A DNA stretch of 64,000 bases. It comes from Cryptomeria japonica (lineage: Eukaryota > Streptophyta > Pinopsida > Cupressales > Cupressaceae). Made by a program: the position numbers and the translations under genes. Under the pieces are notes generated by a model that saw only the letters and a program-made list of their open reading frames with translations, was not told the DNA's origin and did no database searches. The stretch spans positions 234,619,303 to 234,683,302 of the forward strand of contig NC_081415.1 in the NCBI RefSeq assembly GCF_030272615.1. Reading direction: 5' to 3'. Shown piece by piece: positions 1 through 10,350 of this stretch. The stretch's first letter is position 1. The number at the start of each line of letters is the position of its first letter.

Positions 1-774
1 CACTTCACGGAGTTTAACAGTTGTGCACTTTTCCTTCGTGAGGCCGTGCTGAGCGTTAGATCAAACTCAAATCACCCAACCTTTAACTCCAACTAGGACT
101 GTCAATCCTTTTAACTAACCACACCTCATCTTGATGGCTAGTGGTTTTCTCTATTTCACTGAGGTTAAGCTACAGGCATCTTCAGGTCACGAAGCAATGA
201 GAAGCATTGGACCAATCTTGAGATGAATTCCTTTTAAGTGGGCCCTTTATCCAAGAATTACTTACCCCACTTGTTATCTGGTTAATAAATGCCACACGGC
301 AATCAACCATTAGCCTTGGAAACTCCTTTGGGTTCCACCCTTAATCTGCCATGTGTTCCCTTTTACTATTCCCACATAACTGTCGGTTACACCTAGGCGG
401 GCCCTCAACCACTTTTTTAAACCACGTGTCAGTTCACTCCTTCGTGTGATTTCCACCTGTCTTTCGTGACTTCATGAACATTATTCTTCATTTGGCTTGC
501 AGCCACAAAACCATGAGAACCGTTAGATCAAAATAGATCTGATCTTCTTTTAACTTCATACCATGCCCGTCCCTTGGGCCCATCGGCCTTTTTGCTACTT
601 CGCAATGACTAACTTGCTAGCATCTTATCTTCGTGAATTCACGCGAGCTGTTAGGTCTCAAGAACTTGCTCATTGTTTACTCTTTTTATAACAACCTTGC
701 CCAGACCCACTGCATATCGCCGACTGAGTGCCTTGTCACCGCCATGTCATCACCAATTGGGGTTACCACATTTA
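1..774. repeat. degenerate ~130-bp repeat block, left part
   Basis: Several diverged copies of a ~130-bp unit follow one another. Recognisable landmarks are a 'CTACTTCGCAATGAC' or 'CTATTTCACTGAGG' stretch, then 'TCACGAAACAATGAGAA', then 'CCGTTAGATCAAA' (around 51-70, 505-525 and 635-655). Positions 421-779 also match 8430-8783 closely, so the units sit inside a larger ~0.49-kb duplication. No coding potential is evident. The block continues at 8284 after the inserted retrotransposon. Family not recognised. Confidence 0.6.
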
Positions 775-779
775 CTACC
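775..779. repeat. target-site duplication CTACC (left)
   Basis: CTACC immediately precedes the left LTR and is repeated immediately after the right LTR at 8279-8283. A 5-bp duplication is standard for LTR retrotransposon integration. Confidence 0.9.
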
Positions 780-1855
780 TGTAAAGTGGAAAATCACGAG
801 CGAGCCCTAAGTGTTCCCCCCACCACTCCGAGGAGAGGGGAAGGAGGTCACTAGGGTTGACGGTTTTCACTTAGGGGAGACTTTACATTCAAAAGAGGGG
901 TTGAAACCCACAAGATCCAATCCCACACAATGCAAGATTGGATTCTAAATGAGTTTCAAGGGTTAAGACAGCAAGGCTACCCTCTTTTGTAAAGAATGTA
1001 GATAGAAGGATTAAGCTAGGAATGCATGAAAAGTGAGAAAGATTCACTTATAAATAGAGATAGGCATATAGGATGAAGTTGCAGACCTGGAATTAGCAGT
1101 AAAATGTTGAGACGATGCTGTCCTGCAAATTTGAGCGAAAGTTGACGGGACGATGGCGCCCGGCGTGCACACGGTCCTCCAAAAAATTCGCGGAACGAAG
1201 GGGGATCTATTCGTCTCTGCACAAGGATTCTAGATCTTCAATTATAGCCGCGTACCTGCAACCTTGTTGTAAGAATGTTTGTATTCTTACATGCGAAGGT
1301 GTAGATGTTGTTGTATGTTGTATGTTGTATGTGGTATGTGATCTCCTCTTCAATGGTTGAATCCTTGACTTGAATGCAACACTTAGCCCTGAATGGAGAC
1401 TTAGAATGCTCAATTGCTTGAAGGAATGCTTGAATGCTTGAATATCGCTTCCGCCTTTTTTCCATCTTCTTACCAAAATGGGAGAGGAAATGGAGTTTAT
1501 ATACTTGTCAATTAGGGTTGAAAGATTGATTTTTCCCACCTTAGGCCGACCTGGGAAGATTATTTTCCAATTTGCAAACTTAAAGACCTGAGACCCAAAA
1601 GAGACAGGGCCCAAAAATAGGGCTAGGGACCAGGGCGCTGGGCGCCATGGTCCTGGGGGACCAGGGCACTGGGCACCATGGTCCCACCTCCAGGGACAGC
1701 AGCGTGCAAGGAGGATCAAGCCAGGGTGCTGAAAAATGCAGTTTTTGATGTCATGAACAAGTTTTGGGGTCTCCATTCAGGTTCAGTGTTGCATCGCCAT
1801 CGTGAAGACCCAAATGCAGTCGAAATTGCAAGTGTCACAATTTTAGAATGCTACA
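780..1855 (-). repeat. 3' LTR of the gag-protease gypsy element
   Basis: Starts TG and ends CA on either strand (TGTAAAG...GCTACA on plus). Directly repeated at 7203-8278. A 189-aa open frame runs through it on the element's sense strand (227 aa in the other LTR), but it overlaps the promoter and shows no domain, so it is not called a gene. Confidence 0.92.
1495..1504 (-). promoter_or_regulatory. TATA box in 3' LTR
   Basis: GTATATAAAC on the minus strand, in the middle of the LTR where the U3 promoter should lie. Identical in the partner LTR at 7918-7927. Confidence 0.6.
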
Positions 1856-1870
1856 TTTAGCCTCCACTTT
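1856..1870 (-). other. polypurine tract
   Basis: AAAGTGGAGGCTAAA on the minus strand, directly before the 3' LTR start. The truncated relative has AAAGTGGGGGCTAAA at 12651-12665 in the same position. Confidence 0.7.
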
Positions 1871-2628
1871 AGCGGGAGTATAAGCGTACGCTCATACTTT
1901 TGGTAAAGGACAAGGAAACAACATTGAAAGACTTTTGCCACGTCAAGGAGGAAAGATACACCAAGCCCACAGTGGACTAAGGATATTATGACTTCGATTG
2001 ACAAAGTAAAAGGGAAGATCACAAGGGAGAACCATGACTGTCAGTAGTAAGGTTCCCTCACTATGAGTCATGCAAGAAAAATACCAAAAATTTTCAAGGC
2101 AAAGCTAAGTTCGTCAAGAAATTTTCAAGTATCATGAAGAGATAGACGAGGTGTATGCCCCCCTACGTTAAAGTGATCACACATGCCTCAATGGGGGTGA
2201 TTGCTTTAAGGTAGTGATACACATAAGAAATAAGAAGGGAAAGGAGCACGTTATCACAAAGATTTAGCCCCCAAGTGTGAGATAAACCCAAGGATAATAG
2301 ACACAAAACACAAAGCATGAGGTGACTTCGCTTTCCTCAGGGTCAGTATGCTGTATGATAATTCATGTATATCATATGTATGTATGCATAATTGTTCTTC
2401 ATTCCGCAATCAAGGAAGGTCACCTAGAAGAAGGGAACACATGTGTCTTTCGAGTCAACATGAGAGAGACCAAAAGAGATCGCAATGCTTTGCATCATCC
2501 TCAAGTAGACAACACTAAGGACAACAAATAGAAGAATGAGAATAACACATAGAAGAAATAAAAAAAGAGAGGAGGAGAGAGTCTGCTATGCCAATGAACT
2601 AGTCTAGCACATCATCTACCCCCCGATC
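1871..2628 (-). other. 3' untranslated region of the gag-protease element
   Basis: No sense-strand gene. Contains an interrupted palindrome: a TTAAAG...CTTTAA stem, with TGATCA/CAATCA next to it, at about 2168-2213. The relative has a closed 18-bp version at 12332-12349. Confidence 0.5.
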
Positions 2629-3045
2629 TTACTGATCAATATTTTGGGAAGGCAGGGAACATGCGAGAGGAGGAACATCCAACACGGCAGATGGAACTAT
2701 CACAAGATCCAAACAAGGGCTATGTTCATGTTCCAAGCCACGTTGTTCTTGTCTAGGAGCTAGGATAAGTGCTTTAGAAAATTCGTTAGATAGATGGTTA
2801 TCAACATTAACAAATTCATATTCACTATCAGAAGCAAGAGAAGTAACATTTTCATCATGAATAACATTTTCATCTATATCATCATCAAGATTTATAAAAA
2901 TAGGATCTTTAACTCGCACAGGATCAAAACCATCATGCATCTTATGTTTAGGAGATTTTGGAGACAATGGAATAATGCTTGTTGAAGGTGTTTTTGGAGA
3001 TTGCAATGTTTGAGAAGCAGTTGCTTGAGCTCTAAGATGACGCTT
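2629..3045 (-). pseudogene. C-terminal tail of the gag-protease frame
   Basis: Same minus frame as gag and protease after the double TGA. The first ATG gives 125 aa. It is Ser/Pro-rich, then acidic (NLDDDIDENVIHDENV, SDSEYEFVNVDNH), ending LPSQNIDQ. The relative at 11509-11922 encodes a similar tail, so the segment is an old part of the family rather than chance reading. No domain recognised; no RT motif is present. Confidence 0.6.
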
Positions 3046-3048
3046 TCA

Positions 3049-4137
3049 TCAACGTTCACGTGCATAACGATTTTGTCTAGTCTTAGAAGGAAGTGGAGAA
3101 GATTGAGGAGGAGGAATGTTCTCATCCTTATCACTTGGGTGTTTAGGTTGTGGTCTCTTAGGCTGGGTAATAGAAGAAGAGGAAGGTCTCTTCTCTTCAT
3201 AAGAGGAAGGAGGAGGAACTGCTCCGTATAAAGGAGGAATATTTGGTTTACGAAGGAGACCAAGTCCATCATGATGAGGAGGTGTAGGTCTACCTTTAGA
3301 AATTTTATTAGGCATAGACATAGTCACATCCATAGGAATGGGTTGGGAATCTTCTTGAGGAAAGACATTAGTTTTATCTTTCAAAGGAAGAACTTCCTTC
3401 TCAAGAATGATAGGAATATCAAGTTTGGGTGTTCTAGGTTCACTTAGAGATAGGATCATATCTGTTTTCCACTTTTGATAAGATTTGAAAAGATGATCAC
3501 TTCGTGGAGGAAGAGATTGGAATTGTTTAGGCCAAAAATAATCAATAGGAATGCTAGAAGTTCTTTCAGCTGGTTTAAAGAGACTATGATTGACAGTAAC
3601 AACTTCACCATTATAGGGAAATTTCAAACATTTATGAATAGGAGAAGCAATAGCTTTCATGGAAGATAGCCAAGGATAGCCAAGCTTCACATGAAATTGT
3701 TCGGATGAAGGAATAATAGCAAAGTTCACATCAAGGGATTTGTTATGAACTTCAATAGGTAATGTAATAGAACCAATTGTAGGAGAAGAAAATGCATCAA
3801 ATAATTTCACAATCACATCTATTTTGTCATAGATCACTTGATTCAATTGTAAAGTAAAGAGAAATTCTTCAGTAATAACATTAAGCATGCAAGAAGAATC
3901 AATAAGCACTCCACGGCAAGGTGTATTCTTGACTTTTGCAACTATATATAAAGGACCATCAGGTGCCCTGATAGTTTCACTAGAATCAAATGTGATGGAA
4001 GGTTCTGTAGGGTTTTCTTGCTGCTCTACAAAGTTAATCACATTCGGAGTCATAGACACAAGACCATCAGATGAGAAAGAGGAATCATTAGTCTCAATCG
4101 CATTAGAGGTATGAGAAGGTAATGGATCAGTAAAAAT
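3049..4137 (-). pseudogene. retropepsin-like protease region and proline-rich extension
   Basis: Continues in the gag frame after the TAG at 4138; the first ATG is at 4059 (336 aa). It holds the Tat/Athila-style protease layout: GPLYIVAKVKNTPCRGVLID at the active-site strand, then FHVKLGYPWLSS and HKCLKFPYNG downstream. The catalytic triplet reads Asp-Ser-Ser instead of Asp-Thr/Ser-Gly, so activity is doubtful. The C-terminal third is proline-rich (PPPHHDGLGLL, PPLYGAVPPPSS) and basic. It ends in two adjacent TGA codons (3046-3051). Where gypsy elements normally continue into RT, only a further tail follows here. Confidence 0.8.
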
Positions 4138-6021
4138 CTAAAGATTTTGGTTAGGAGGAGCTACAGATGTGTTGCCTTTATCATTCACTCTAGAAACAGA
4201 GATAGTATTATTATCAATCAAATCTTGAATTTTACCCTTTAAAGCAAAACATTTTTCAGTATCATGCCCAGGTTGACGATGAAATTGACAAAAAGATTTG
4301 TTATCAAAATAGGGTGAATTAATCTTTGTAGGATCTATTTGCTTTATAGGAGGAAGAGTAAGCACATTTTGTTCCAATAACTTATTCATAATACTATGGA
4401 ATGATTCATTCAAAGGAGTAAACTTGCTTTCTTTCTTGAAAAATTTAGAAATAGGAGGCACACCTGATGCTGCATTCACATTGTTGTTGATGATGTTTTC
4501 ATTGAATTTAATGGACTCTCTATTCGGTTTAAACTTTCCAAATGGTTGTTGACTACTATCACCCTTATCACTCAAAGCCATAGGATTTGCTTGTTCCATT
4601 TGACTCACAGTCAGTTGATAATTGTGAAGAGTTGCACACAACTGTTGGAAAGAAGTAAACTCAGAAAATAGATGTTTTTCTCTAATATCCTTTTGTAAAT
4701 TAGAAATAAATATTCTTTGAATATCACTGTTAGGCACTGGAAAAGAGATTTGAGCATACAAATGCTTATATCTACCAATGAAATCAGTCACTTTTTCTTT
4801 AACACCTTGTTTACAATGCATTAAATCAATCAAAGTAACTTTAGGACTTATATTGTTTTGAAATTGTTGAATGAAAGCATTTGCAAGTTGTTCGAAAGAA
4901 GTAATAGAATAAGAAGGCAACGAGCAATACCATTGTAGGGCTTTATCTCTTAATGTTCTAGTAAACAGTTTTGCAAGCAACCTTTGGTCATAAGCAAAAT
5001 CAGTACATATTGTTTGAAAAGTCTTAACATGTGTTAGAGGATCACCTTTACCATTATAAAGCTACGAATGTGGGATTTCAACATGCTTAGGAGGGATAGC
5101 TTGAACAATGTCAAGAGGAAGTGGGCTCGCAACATCAAATGTGGGCACACTAAACTTAGATTGATTCATAGAGGCAATTTGTTGCTGTAAAGAAGAGACA
5201 GTTTGTGCAAGATTGTTAATGGTCACTTCAGTCGAAGAGTTCATATTAGACATGTTAGATTGTGATGGAGGTATTATGTTATTGAAAGAAGGTAATGATT
5301 GAGAGTAAGGTGGCGGGACACTATGATAGTTAGTCATAGGAGATGATTGGAAAGGAGGAACACTACAAGAAGGAATGGAATGGTTAAACGAATTGCCCCC
5401 TTGCGTCATGTTCATTTGTGGAGATATAATAGGGACACTCATTGAAGGAATGAATGAAGAAGTCAGATTAAATGAAGGAAGAGGGTTAATTGAAGAAGAA
5501 GGATTGCCCCCATGACTGGTGATCATAGGCGGAATGTCTTTTATAGAAGTAGTCATTATGTTTGATGTAAAGGTAGGTATAGAAGTTGTCAACGGAATAG
5601 AATGATTGACTTGAGTGGGAGGTTGTGTATAACCTAAAGTTTTGGCACAACTCTTCATAGGCATCACATTTGAATCCACAATGTGTGCAATACCACGCAA
5701 AATATCAATTCCATTCTTATCACTTTGAACTATACATTTTAGACCCTCAATTAATGAAAGAGCTTGACTATCGGGATACTCTTGAGACATCCATTGCTGA
5801 AAATCATCAAATTGGTTATCCAATTTCGAAAGTTGTTCTACAGAAACCTCATGGAGAGCTTCTTCATCATTAGGAGGATTAGAGGAATTACCCGTGTCCT
5901 CGTTAAAAAGGCTATTCAAATTAGGTTCCATCTCCTCAGTAATTAAACCTTGGAAAGACTTAATTCTAAGGCTTCGTCTAACGAGAATAGTGTAAGTAGG
6001 GCTTATTGTTGTAAAACTCAT
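4138..6021 (-). pseudogene. gag of the non-autonomous gypsy element
   Basis: Reads from ATG at 6021 in one frame to a TAG at 4138-4140. One internal TAG at 5062-5064 splits it into a 319-aa N-terminal part and a C-terminal part whose first ATG opens a 280-aa frame. The N-terminal half is Ser/Pro/Met-rich and probably disordered. The second part carries the retrotransposon-gag core (ALQWYCSLPSYSITSFEQLANAF, written here as two abutting motifs ALQWYCSLPS and ITSFEQLANAF) and then a knuckle of form CX2HX4HX4C beginning FCQFHRQPGHDTEKC near 4290. Gag would package the RNA into cytoplasmic particles. The stop at 5062 is consistent with C-to-T change of a Gln codon. The diverged copy at 9636 supports the same frame. 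Not translatable as one protein without readthrough. Confidence 0.85.
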
Positions 6022-7180
6022 GCACTAGAGAGAGAGAGAAAAATTTTGAATTTAGAGGTAGCAAATTTCAATAAAATCAGCCAATCTCCTAGATTTAAGC
6101 TGTTAAATGCAATCACGACAATCTCCCGAAATTTCAGAAAAAATGTTAGGGACCATGGCGCTCGGAGTGCACACGGTCCTCGCAACTTTTTTCGGAATTT
6201 CCAGGGATGAAAGTTATGATGATTTTAAGGCTAACCTAAAAAAATTGAGTGATTTCACGATCTATAGATAGGCCAAATTAAAGTTGCAATCTCAAAATTG
6301 AACCCTACCAAGATTGTTGAAAAATGCAAAATTTGAATTTTGAAAAAGAGAGGGAAACTGAAATTTTGAATTTTATGATTTTAGAGGGAATACCAAAAGC
6401 AATGCAAGTTTTGAAAATTAAAAGTTGACTCAATTTCACACAAAATTCAATTTTGAAAGCGGAAATCAAAGTTGTTGTAATTAAACACTTAATTTCAAAA
6501 GTCACAAATTGCAAAAAATTTGAATAAAGTACTGAAATTTTGAATGAATGCCAACACACTTTTCAGATTTAGAACAGTAAGAACACAATTTTGACACAAA
6601 ATTTCAATTTCAACAATTTTTGAATGATTAGGAGCCTTAATCCAAGCAATCACTAGACCAACTTTGACTCTAATTTTGAAAGTGTTGTAATTGATAAAAT
6701 CAACCAAAATTTTGGATTTCAGCAGAAAAATACAGTAACATCTAGCTCCCAAAATTTTGAAAAAAATGTCGGGGACAATGGCGCTCGGGGTGCACATAGT
6801 CCTTGCAACTTTTTTCCAAATTTTCAGGGATGAAAGATATTATGATTTTGTTGCGGAATCCAAAGTTATAGCTGATTTGGAGATGTTTTGATCAGTGAAA
6901 TTATCAGTTAAAGGCTGAATCAAAAGGGTTTTAAAAATTAGGGTTTTGACACTTAACCACTTAATTTTCAGAATTAAAGCACAAATATGAATTGACAATT
7001 TGTAATAGAAGGGTAGATCTGAAACAAGCATTAATAATTAAACATTTCACAAGCTCAATTACTAAAAAGAAAATTTAGGGTTTTTATGCAATTAATCTCT
7101 AAAATTTGCAAAAGATCGAACATGGAAATATAATCAAGGCATCCAATTTTCAGATCTAACCATGAATAATCAGAAAGGAT
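6022..7180 (-). other. untranslated leader of the gag-protease element
   Basis: A-rich leader between the PBS and the gag start, with no long frame on the sense strand. A segment of about 100 bp is present twice, near 6125-6230 and 6745-6850 (spacing about 623 bp). Each copy carries a GGAC...GTCC imperfect palindrome (6150-6179 and 6773-6802) like those in the LTRs. Confidence 0.6.
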
Positions 7181-7202
7181 GTTCACGTCGGGTTCACCAA
7201 AA
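7181..7202 (-). other. primer-binding site candidate
   Basis: Directly inside the 5' LTR, minus strand: TTTTGGTGAACCCGACGTGA, then AC. The gypsy element G2 has nearly the same sequence in the same place (55594-55616), so the site is conserved. The TGG start fits pairing with a tRNA CCA end; I could not assign the tRNA species. Confidence 0.6.
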
Positions 7203-8278
7203 TATAAAGCGGAAAATCGCGAGCGAACTCTAAGTGTTCCCCCCACCACTCCGAGGAGAGGGGAAGGAGGTCACTAGGGTTGACGGTTTTCACTTAGGGG
7301 AGACTTTACATTCAAAAGAGGGGTTGAAACCCACAAGATCCAATCCCACACAATGCAAGATTGGATTCTAAATGAGTTTCAAGGGTTAAGACAGCAAGGC
7401 TACCCTCTTTTGTAAAGAATGTAGATAGAAGGATTAAGCTAGGAATGCATGAAAAGTGAGAAAGATTCACTTATAAATAGAGATAGGCATATAGGATGAA
7501 GTTGTGGACCTGGAATTAGCAGTAAAATGTCGAGATGATGCTGTCCTGCAAATTTGAGTGAAAGTTGATGGGACGATGGCACCCGGCGTGCACACAGTCC
7601 TCCAAAAAATTCGCGGAACGAAGGGGGATCTGTTCGTCTCTGCACAAGGATTCTAGATCTTCAATTATAGCCGCGTACCTGCAACCTTGTTGTAAGAATG
7701 TTTGTATTCTTACATGCAAAGGTGTAGATGTTGTTGTATGTTGTATGTTGTATGTGGTATGTGATCTCCTCTTCAATGGTTGAATCCTTGACTTGAATGC
7801 AACACTTAGCCTTGAATGGAGACTTAGAATGCTCAATTGCTTGAAGGAATGCTTGAATGCTTGAATATCGCTTCCACCTTTTTTCCATCTTCTTACCAAA
7901 ATGGGAGAGGAAATGGAGTTTATATACTTGTCAATTAGGGTTGAAAGATTGATTTTTCCCACCTTAGGCCGACCTGGGAAGATTATTTTCCAATTTGCAA
8001 ACTTAAAGACCTGAGACCCAAAAGAGACAGGGCCCAAAAATAGGGCTAGGGACCAGGGCGCTGGGCGCCATGGTCCTGGGGGACCAGGGCACTGGGCACC
8101 ATGGTCCCACCTCCAGGGACAGCAGCGTGCAAGGAGGATCAAGCCAGGGTGCTGAAAAATGCAGTTTTTGATGTCATGAACAAGTTTCGGGGTCTCCATT
8201 CAGGTTTAGTGTTGTGTCGCCATCATGAAGACCCAAATGCAGTCAAAATTGCAAGTGTCACAATTTTAGGATGCTACA
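7203..8278 (-). repeat. 5' LTR of the gag-protease gypsy element
   Basis: Pairs with 780-1855 at equal length, 1,076 bp. By eye there are about two dozen mismatches, essentially all transitions. Read on the minus strand it starts TGTAGCATCC; its far end is TATA where the partner has TACA. It contains a TATA box and several GGACC...GGTCC imperfect palindromes. Confidence 0.92.
7918..7927 (-). promoter_or_regulatory. TATA box in 5' LTR
   Basis: GTATATAAAC on the minus strand. It would drive the genomic transcript of the gag-protease element leftward. The same box is kept in the diverged relative at 12984-12992. Confidence 0.65.
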
Positions 8279-8283
8279 CTACC
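8279..8283. repeat. target-site duplication CTACC (right)
   Basis: Second copy of CTACC flanking the element. The joined site ('TTTACTACCACTCTTAGCGG') occurs uninterrupted in the neighbouring duplicated repeat near 8767-8786. Confidence 0.9.
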
Positions 8284-9130
8284 ACTCTTAGCGGGACACT
8301 CCACCTTTTTGCTATTTCATTGAAGATATAGCTCATGCATGTCCCAACCATGAAACAACGAGAAGCCATTGATCTTTTTCCAATCTCTACAAAAAGCTCT
8401 ACAAAAATTGACAGCTGTTATGCCACGTCACTCCTCCATGTGATTTCCACCTGTCTTTCACGACTTCAGGAACATTATTCTTTGTTTGTGTTGCAGCCAC
8501 GAAACCACAAGAACCGTTAGATCAAAACAGACTTGATCTGCTTTTAACTTCATGCCATGCTTGTCCCTTGGGCCCATCGGCCTTTTCGCTACTTCGCAAT
8601 GACTAACTTGCTAGCTTCTTATCTTCGTGAATTCACGCGAGCCGTTAGATCTCAATAACTTGCTTGTTGTTTACTCTTTTTATGACAACCTTGCTTGGAC
8701 CCACTACATACCGCCAACTGAGTGCCTTTGCACCGCCATGTCATCACCAATTGGGGTTACCATATTTACTACCACTCTTAGCGGTACCCTCCACCTTTTC
8801 GCTATTTCACTGAAGGTATAGCTCATGCATCTCCCAGCCACGAAACAATGAGAAGCCATTGATCTTTTTCCAACCTGATCATTCTTTAACCAAAGAAGGC
8901 CACTTATCTTTGGGACCCACCAAACCCTTTTGCCACTTCACGAAGGTTAAAACACATTCATCTTGATCTCACGAAACCACGTTGTCCATCCGATCAGATA
9001 AAACTTGATCGGTGTTTAGCTTTGTTCCAAACCTATATGCTTGGTCCACCTTCACCTTTCCCTACTTCGTGGAAACTAAGTTTCAAGCACTTTTTGGTTG
9101 TGAATCAATGCAGGCCATCAGATCAACAAA
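8284..9130. repeat. degenerate ~130-bp repeat block, right part
   Basis: Direct continuation of the left block, split from it by the retrotransposon at 780-8278. 'CGTTAGATC'-like landmarks recur near 8363, 8515, 8643, 8857, 8984 and 9118, mostly 127-152 bp apart. Positions 8284-8400 match 8784-8880, and 8430-8783 match 421-779, giving a higher-order period near 490 bp. Positions 8757-8783 form an uninterrupted paralogue of the insertion site. Confidence 0.6.
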
Positions 9131-9626
9131 AAATTGGATGATACTTATAAGGCCTGATGAACATTAGAAAAGGTAGATTAAAAGCGAACAAGAATAAAAT
9201 ATTTAAAGGGACCGCCTAGGTAAATGACAAGGGGAAAACACTTTTATGATAAATGGACCCATCGCTTAAGTGAATACAGTAACGCCAAATTAGAAACCAA
9301 AAGGGATTTTCTTAGGTATTGAAGCAACTTAAAACCTAAACCCTGAACACCTTAGGATTTAAAACAAATTGAAAGAACTTCCTTCCTTTGATGGCTATTT
9401 TATATTTATTTTTTTTATAAAAATGATCATCATCGGAATTATGACAAATACCAAGCTTTCGACCGACGACTTCTTTGACTATCGGCAGAGTCCATTGGAT
9501 TGTTGAATTTCCGACGGGCATGGCATCATCAACCAATCCAACGCCGAGTTTTTTCGACACTTCGAAGAAAATTCATCGAAAATCCAACAAACGGCCATTG
9601 AAAATCAGCTCCGAATGTACTAGTGT
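9131..9626. other. intergenic stretch, nothing recognised
   Basis: Lies between the repeat block and the truncated gypsy relative. Positions 9470-9600 are somewhat richer in G+C and could be a coding remnant in any of several frames, but no frame is convincing and no family is recognised. Confidence 0.4.
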
Positions 9627-9635
9627 AAAATCACT

Positions 9636-10350
9636 TTGACTGATTTAATGCATTGTAAACAAGGTGTTAAAGAAAAAGTGATTGAGTTTATTGGTAGACA
9701 CAAGAATTTGTGTTCTCAAATTTCTTTTCAAGTGCCTAATAATGATATTCAAAGAATTTTCATTTCTAATTTGCAAAAAGATATTAGAGAAAAACTTCTC
9801 CTTTCTGAGTTTACTTCCTTTCCGTAGTTGTGCCCAACACTTCACAATTATCAAATGACTATGAGTCAACTGGAGCAATCCACTCTTATGATTCTGAGTG
9901 ATAAGGGTGATAGTGCTCAACAATTGTTTGCGAAGTTCAAACCAAGCAAAAGATTCATCAAATTCAATGACAACATCAACAACAACAATGTGAATGCTAC
10001 AACAGGTGTGCCTCCTATTTCTAAATTTTTCAAAAGAGAAAGACAATTTACTCCTTTGAATGAATCTTTACATAGAATTATGTCTTAGCTGTTACAAAGA
10101 AATGTTATCAAACTGCTTCCCATAAAACTAGTTGACCCTTCTAAGGCAGCCTCACCTTCCTTTGATAATAATTCTTATTTTCAATTTCATCGTCAACTTG
10201 GTGATGACACTGAGAAGTGCTTTGCATTAAAAAGTAAGATTCAAGATTTGATTGATAATAATATTATATCTATGGAAAGTGTGAATGATAAGGGAAACAA
10301 ATCAGTAGCCCCTCCTAATCAAAATCTAAAGATTTTTACTGATCCTTTAC
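9636..10350 (+). pseudogene. gag fragment (truncated gypsy relative)
   Basis: The plus frame encodes MTDLMHCKQGVKEKVIEF and SNLQKDIREKL, the second half of the retrotransposon-gag domain, matching the complete copy. In-frame stops occur near 9825 and 10087. The knuckle is damaged: the first Cys is Phe and the His is Asp (FQFHRQLGDDTEKC). The frame then reaches NQNLKIFTDPLPSH, where the complete copy has a TAG. The first half of gag is missing through the 5' truncation. Confidence 0.8.

Larger units (their letters stand above)
780..8278 (-). mobile_element. complete non-autonomous Ty3/gypsy-type LTR retrotransposon (gag-protease only)
   Basis: Two 1,076-bp LTRs (780-1855 and 7203-8278) flank a 5,347-bp interior on the minus strand, with a CTACC TSD, a PBS-like site at 7181-7202 and a PPT at 1856-1870. 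The interior reads leader, gag with a retrotransposon-gag domain and CX2HX4HX4C knuckle, a retropepsin-like region and a proline-rich tail, all in one minus frame broken by a few stops. No RT, RNase H or integrase lies between the LTRs. This matches the published TR-GAG class (terminal-repeat retrotransposons with a gag domain), here with a protease-like region too. The gag and protease motifs place it near Tat/Athila-type gypsy elements. Mobilisation would need enzymes from another element (inference). Confidence 0.9.

Noticed and set aside
7181-7202. tRNA gene at the PBS positions
   Set aside because: Only about 12-20 bp of tRNA-end complement exist at each PBS; no cloverleaf can be formed.
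1207-8199. 189-aa (1207-1776) and 227-aa (7516-8199) minus-strand frames inside the two LTRs as a gene
   Set aside because: They span the TATA box and U3/R region, one copy is cut by a stop, composition is simple, and no domain is seen.
9336-9600. Host gene exon in the slightly GC-richer stretch
   Set aside because: Three frames look equally protein-like, splice signals and domain matches are lacking, and the length is short.
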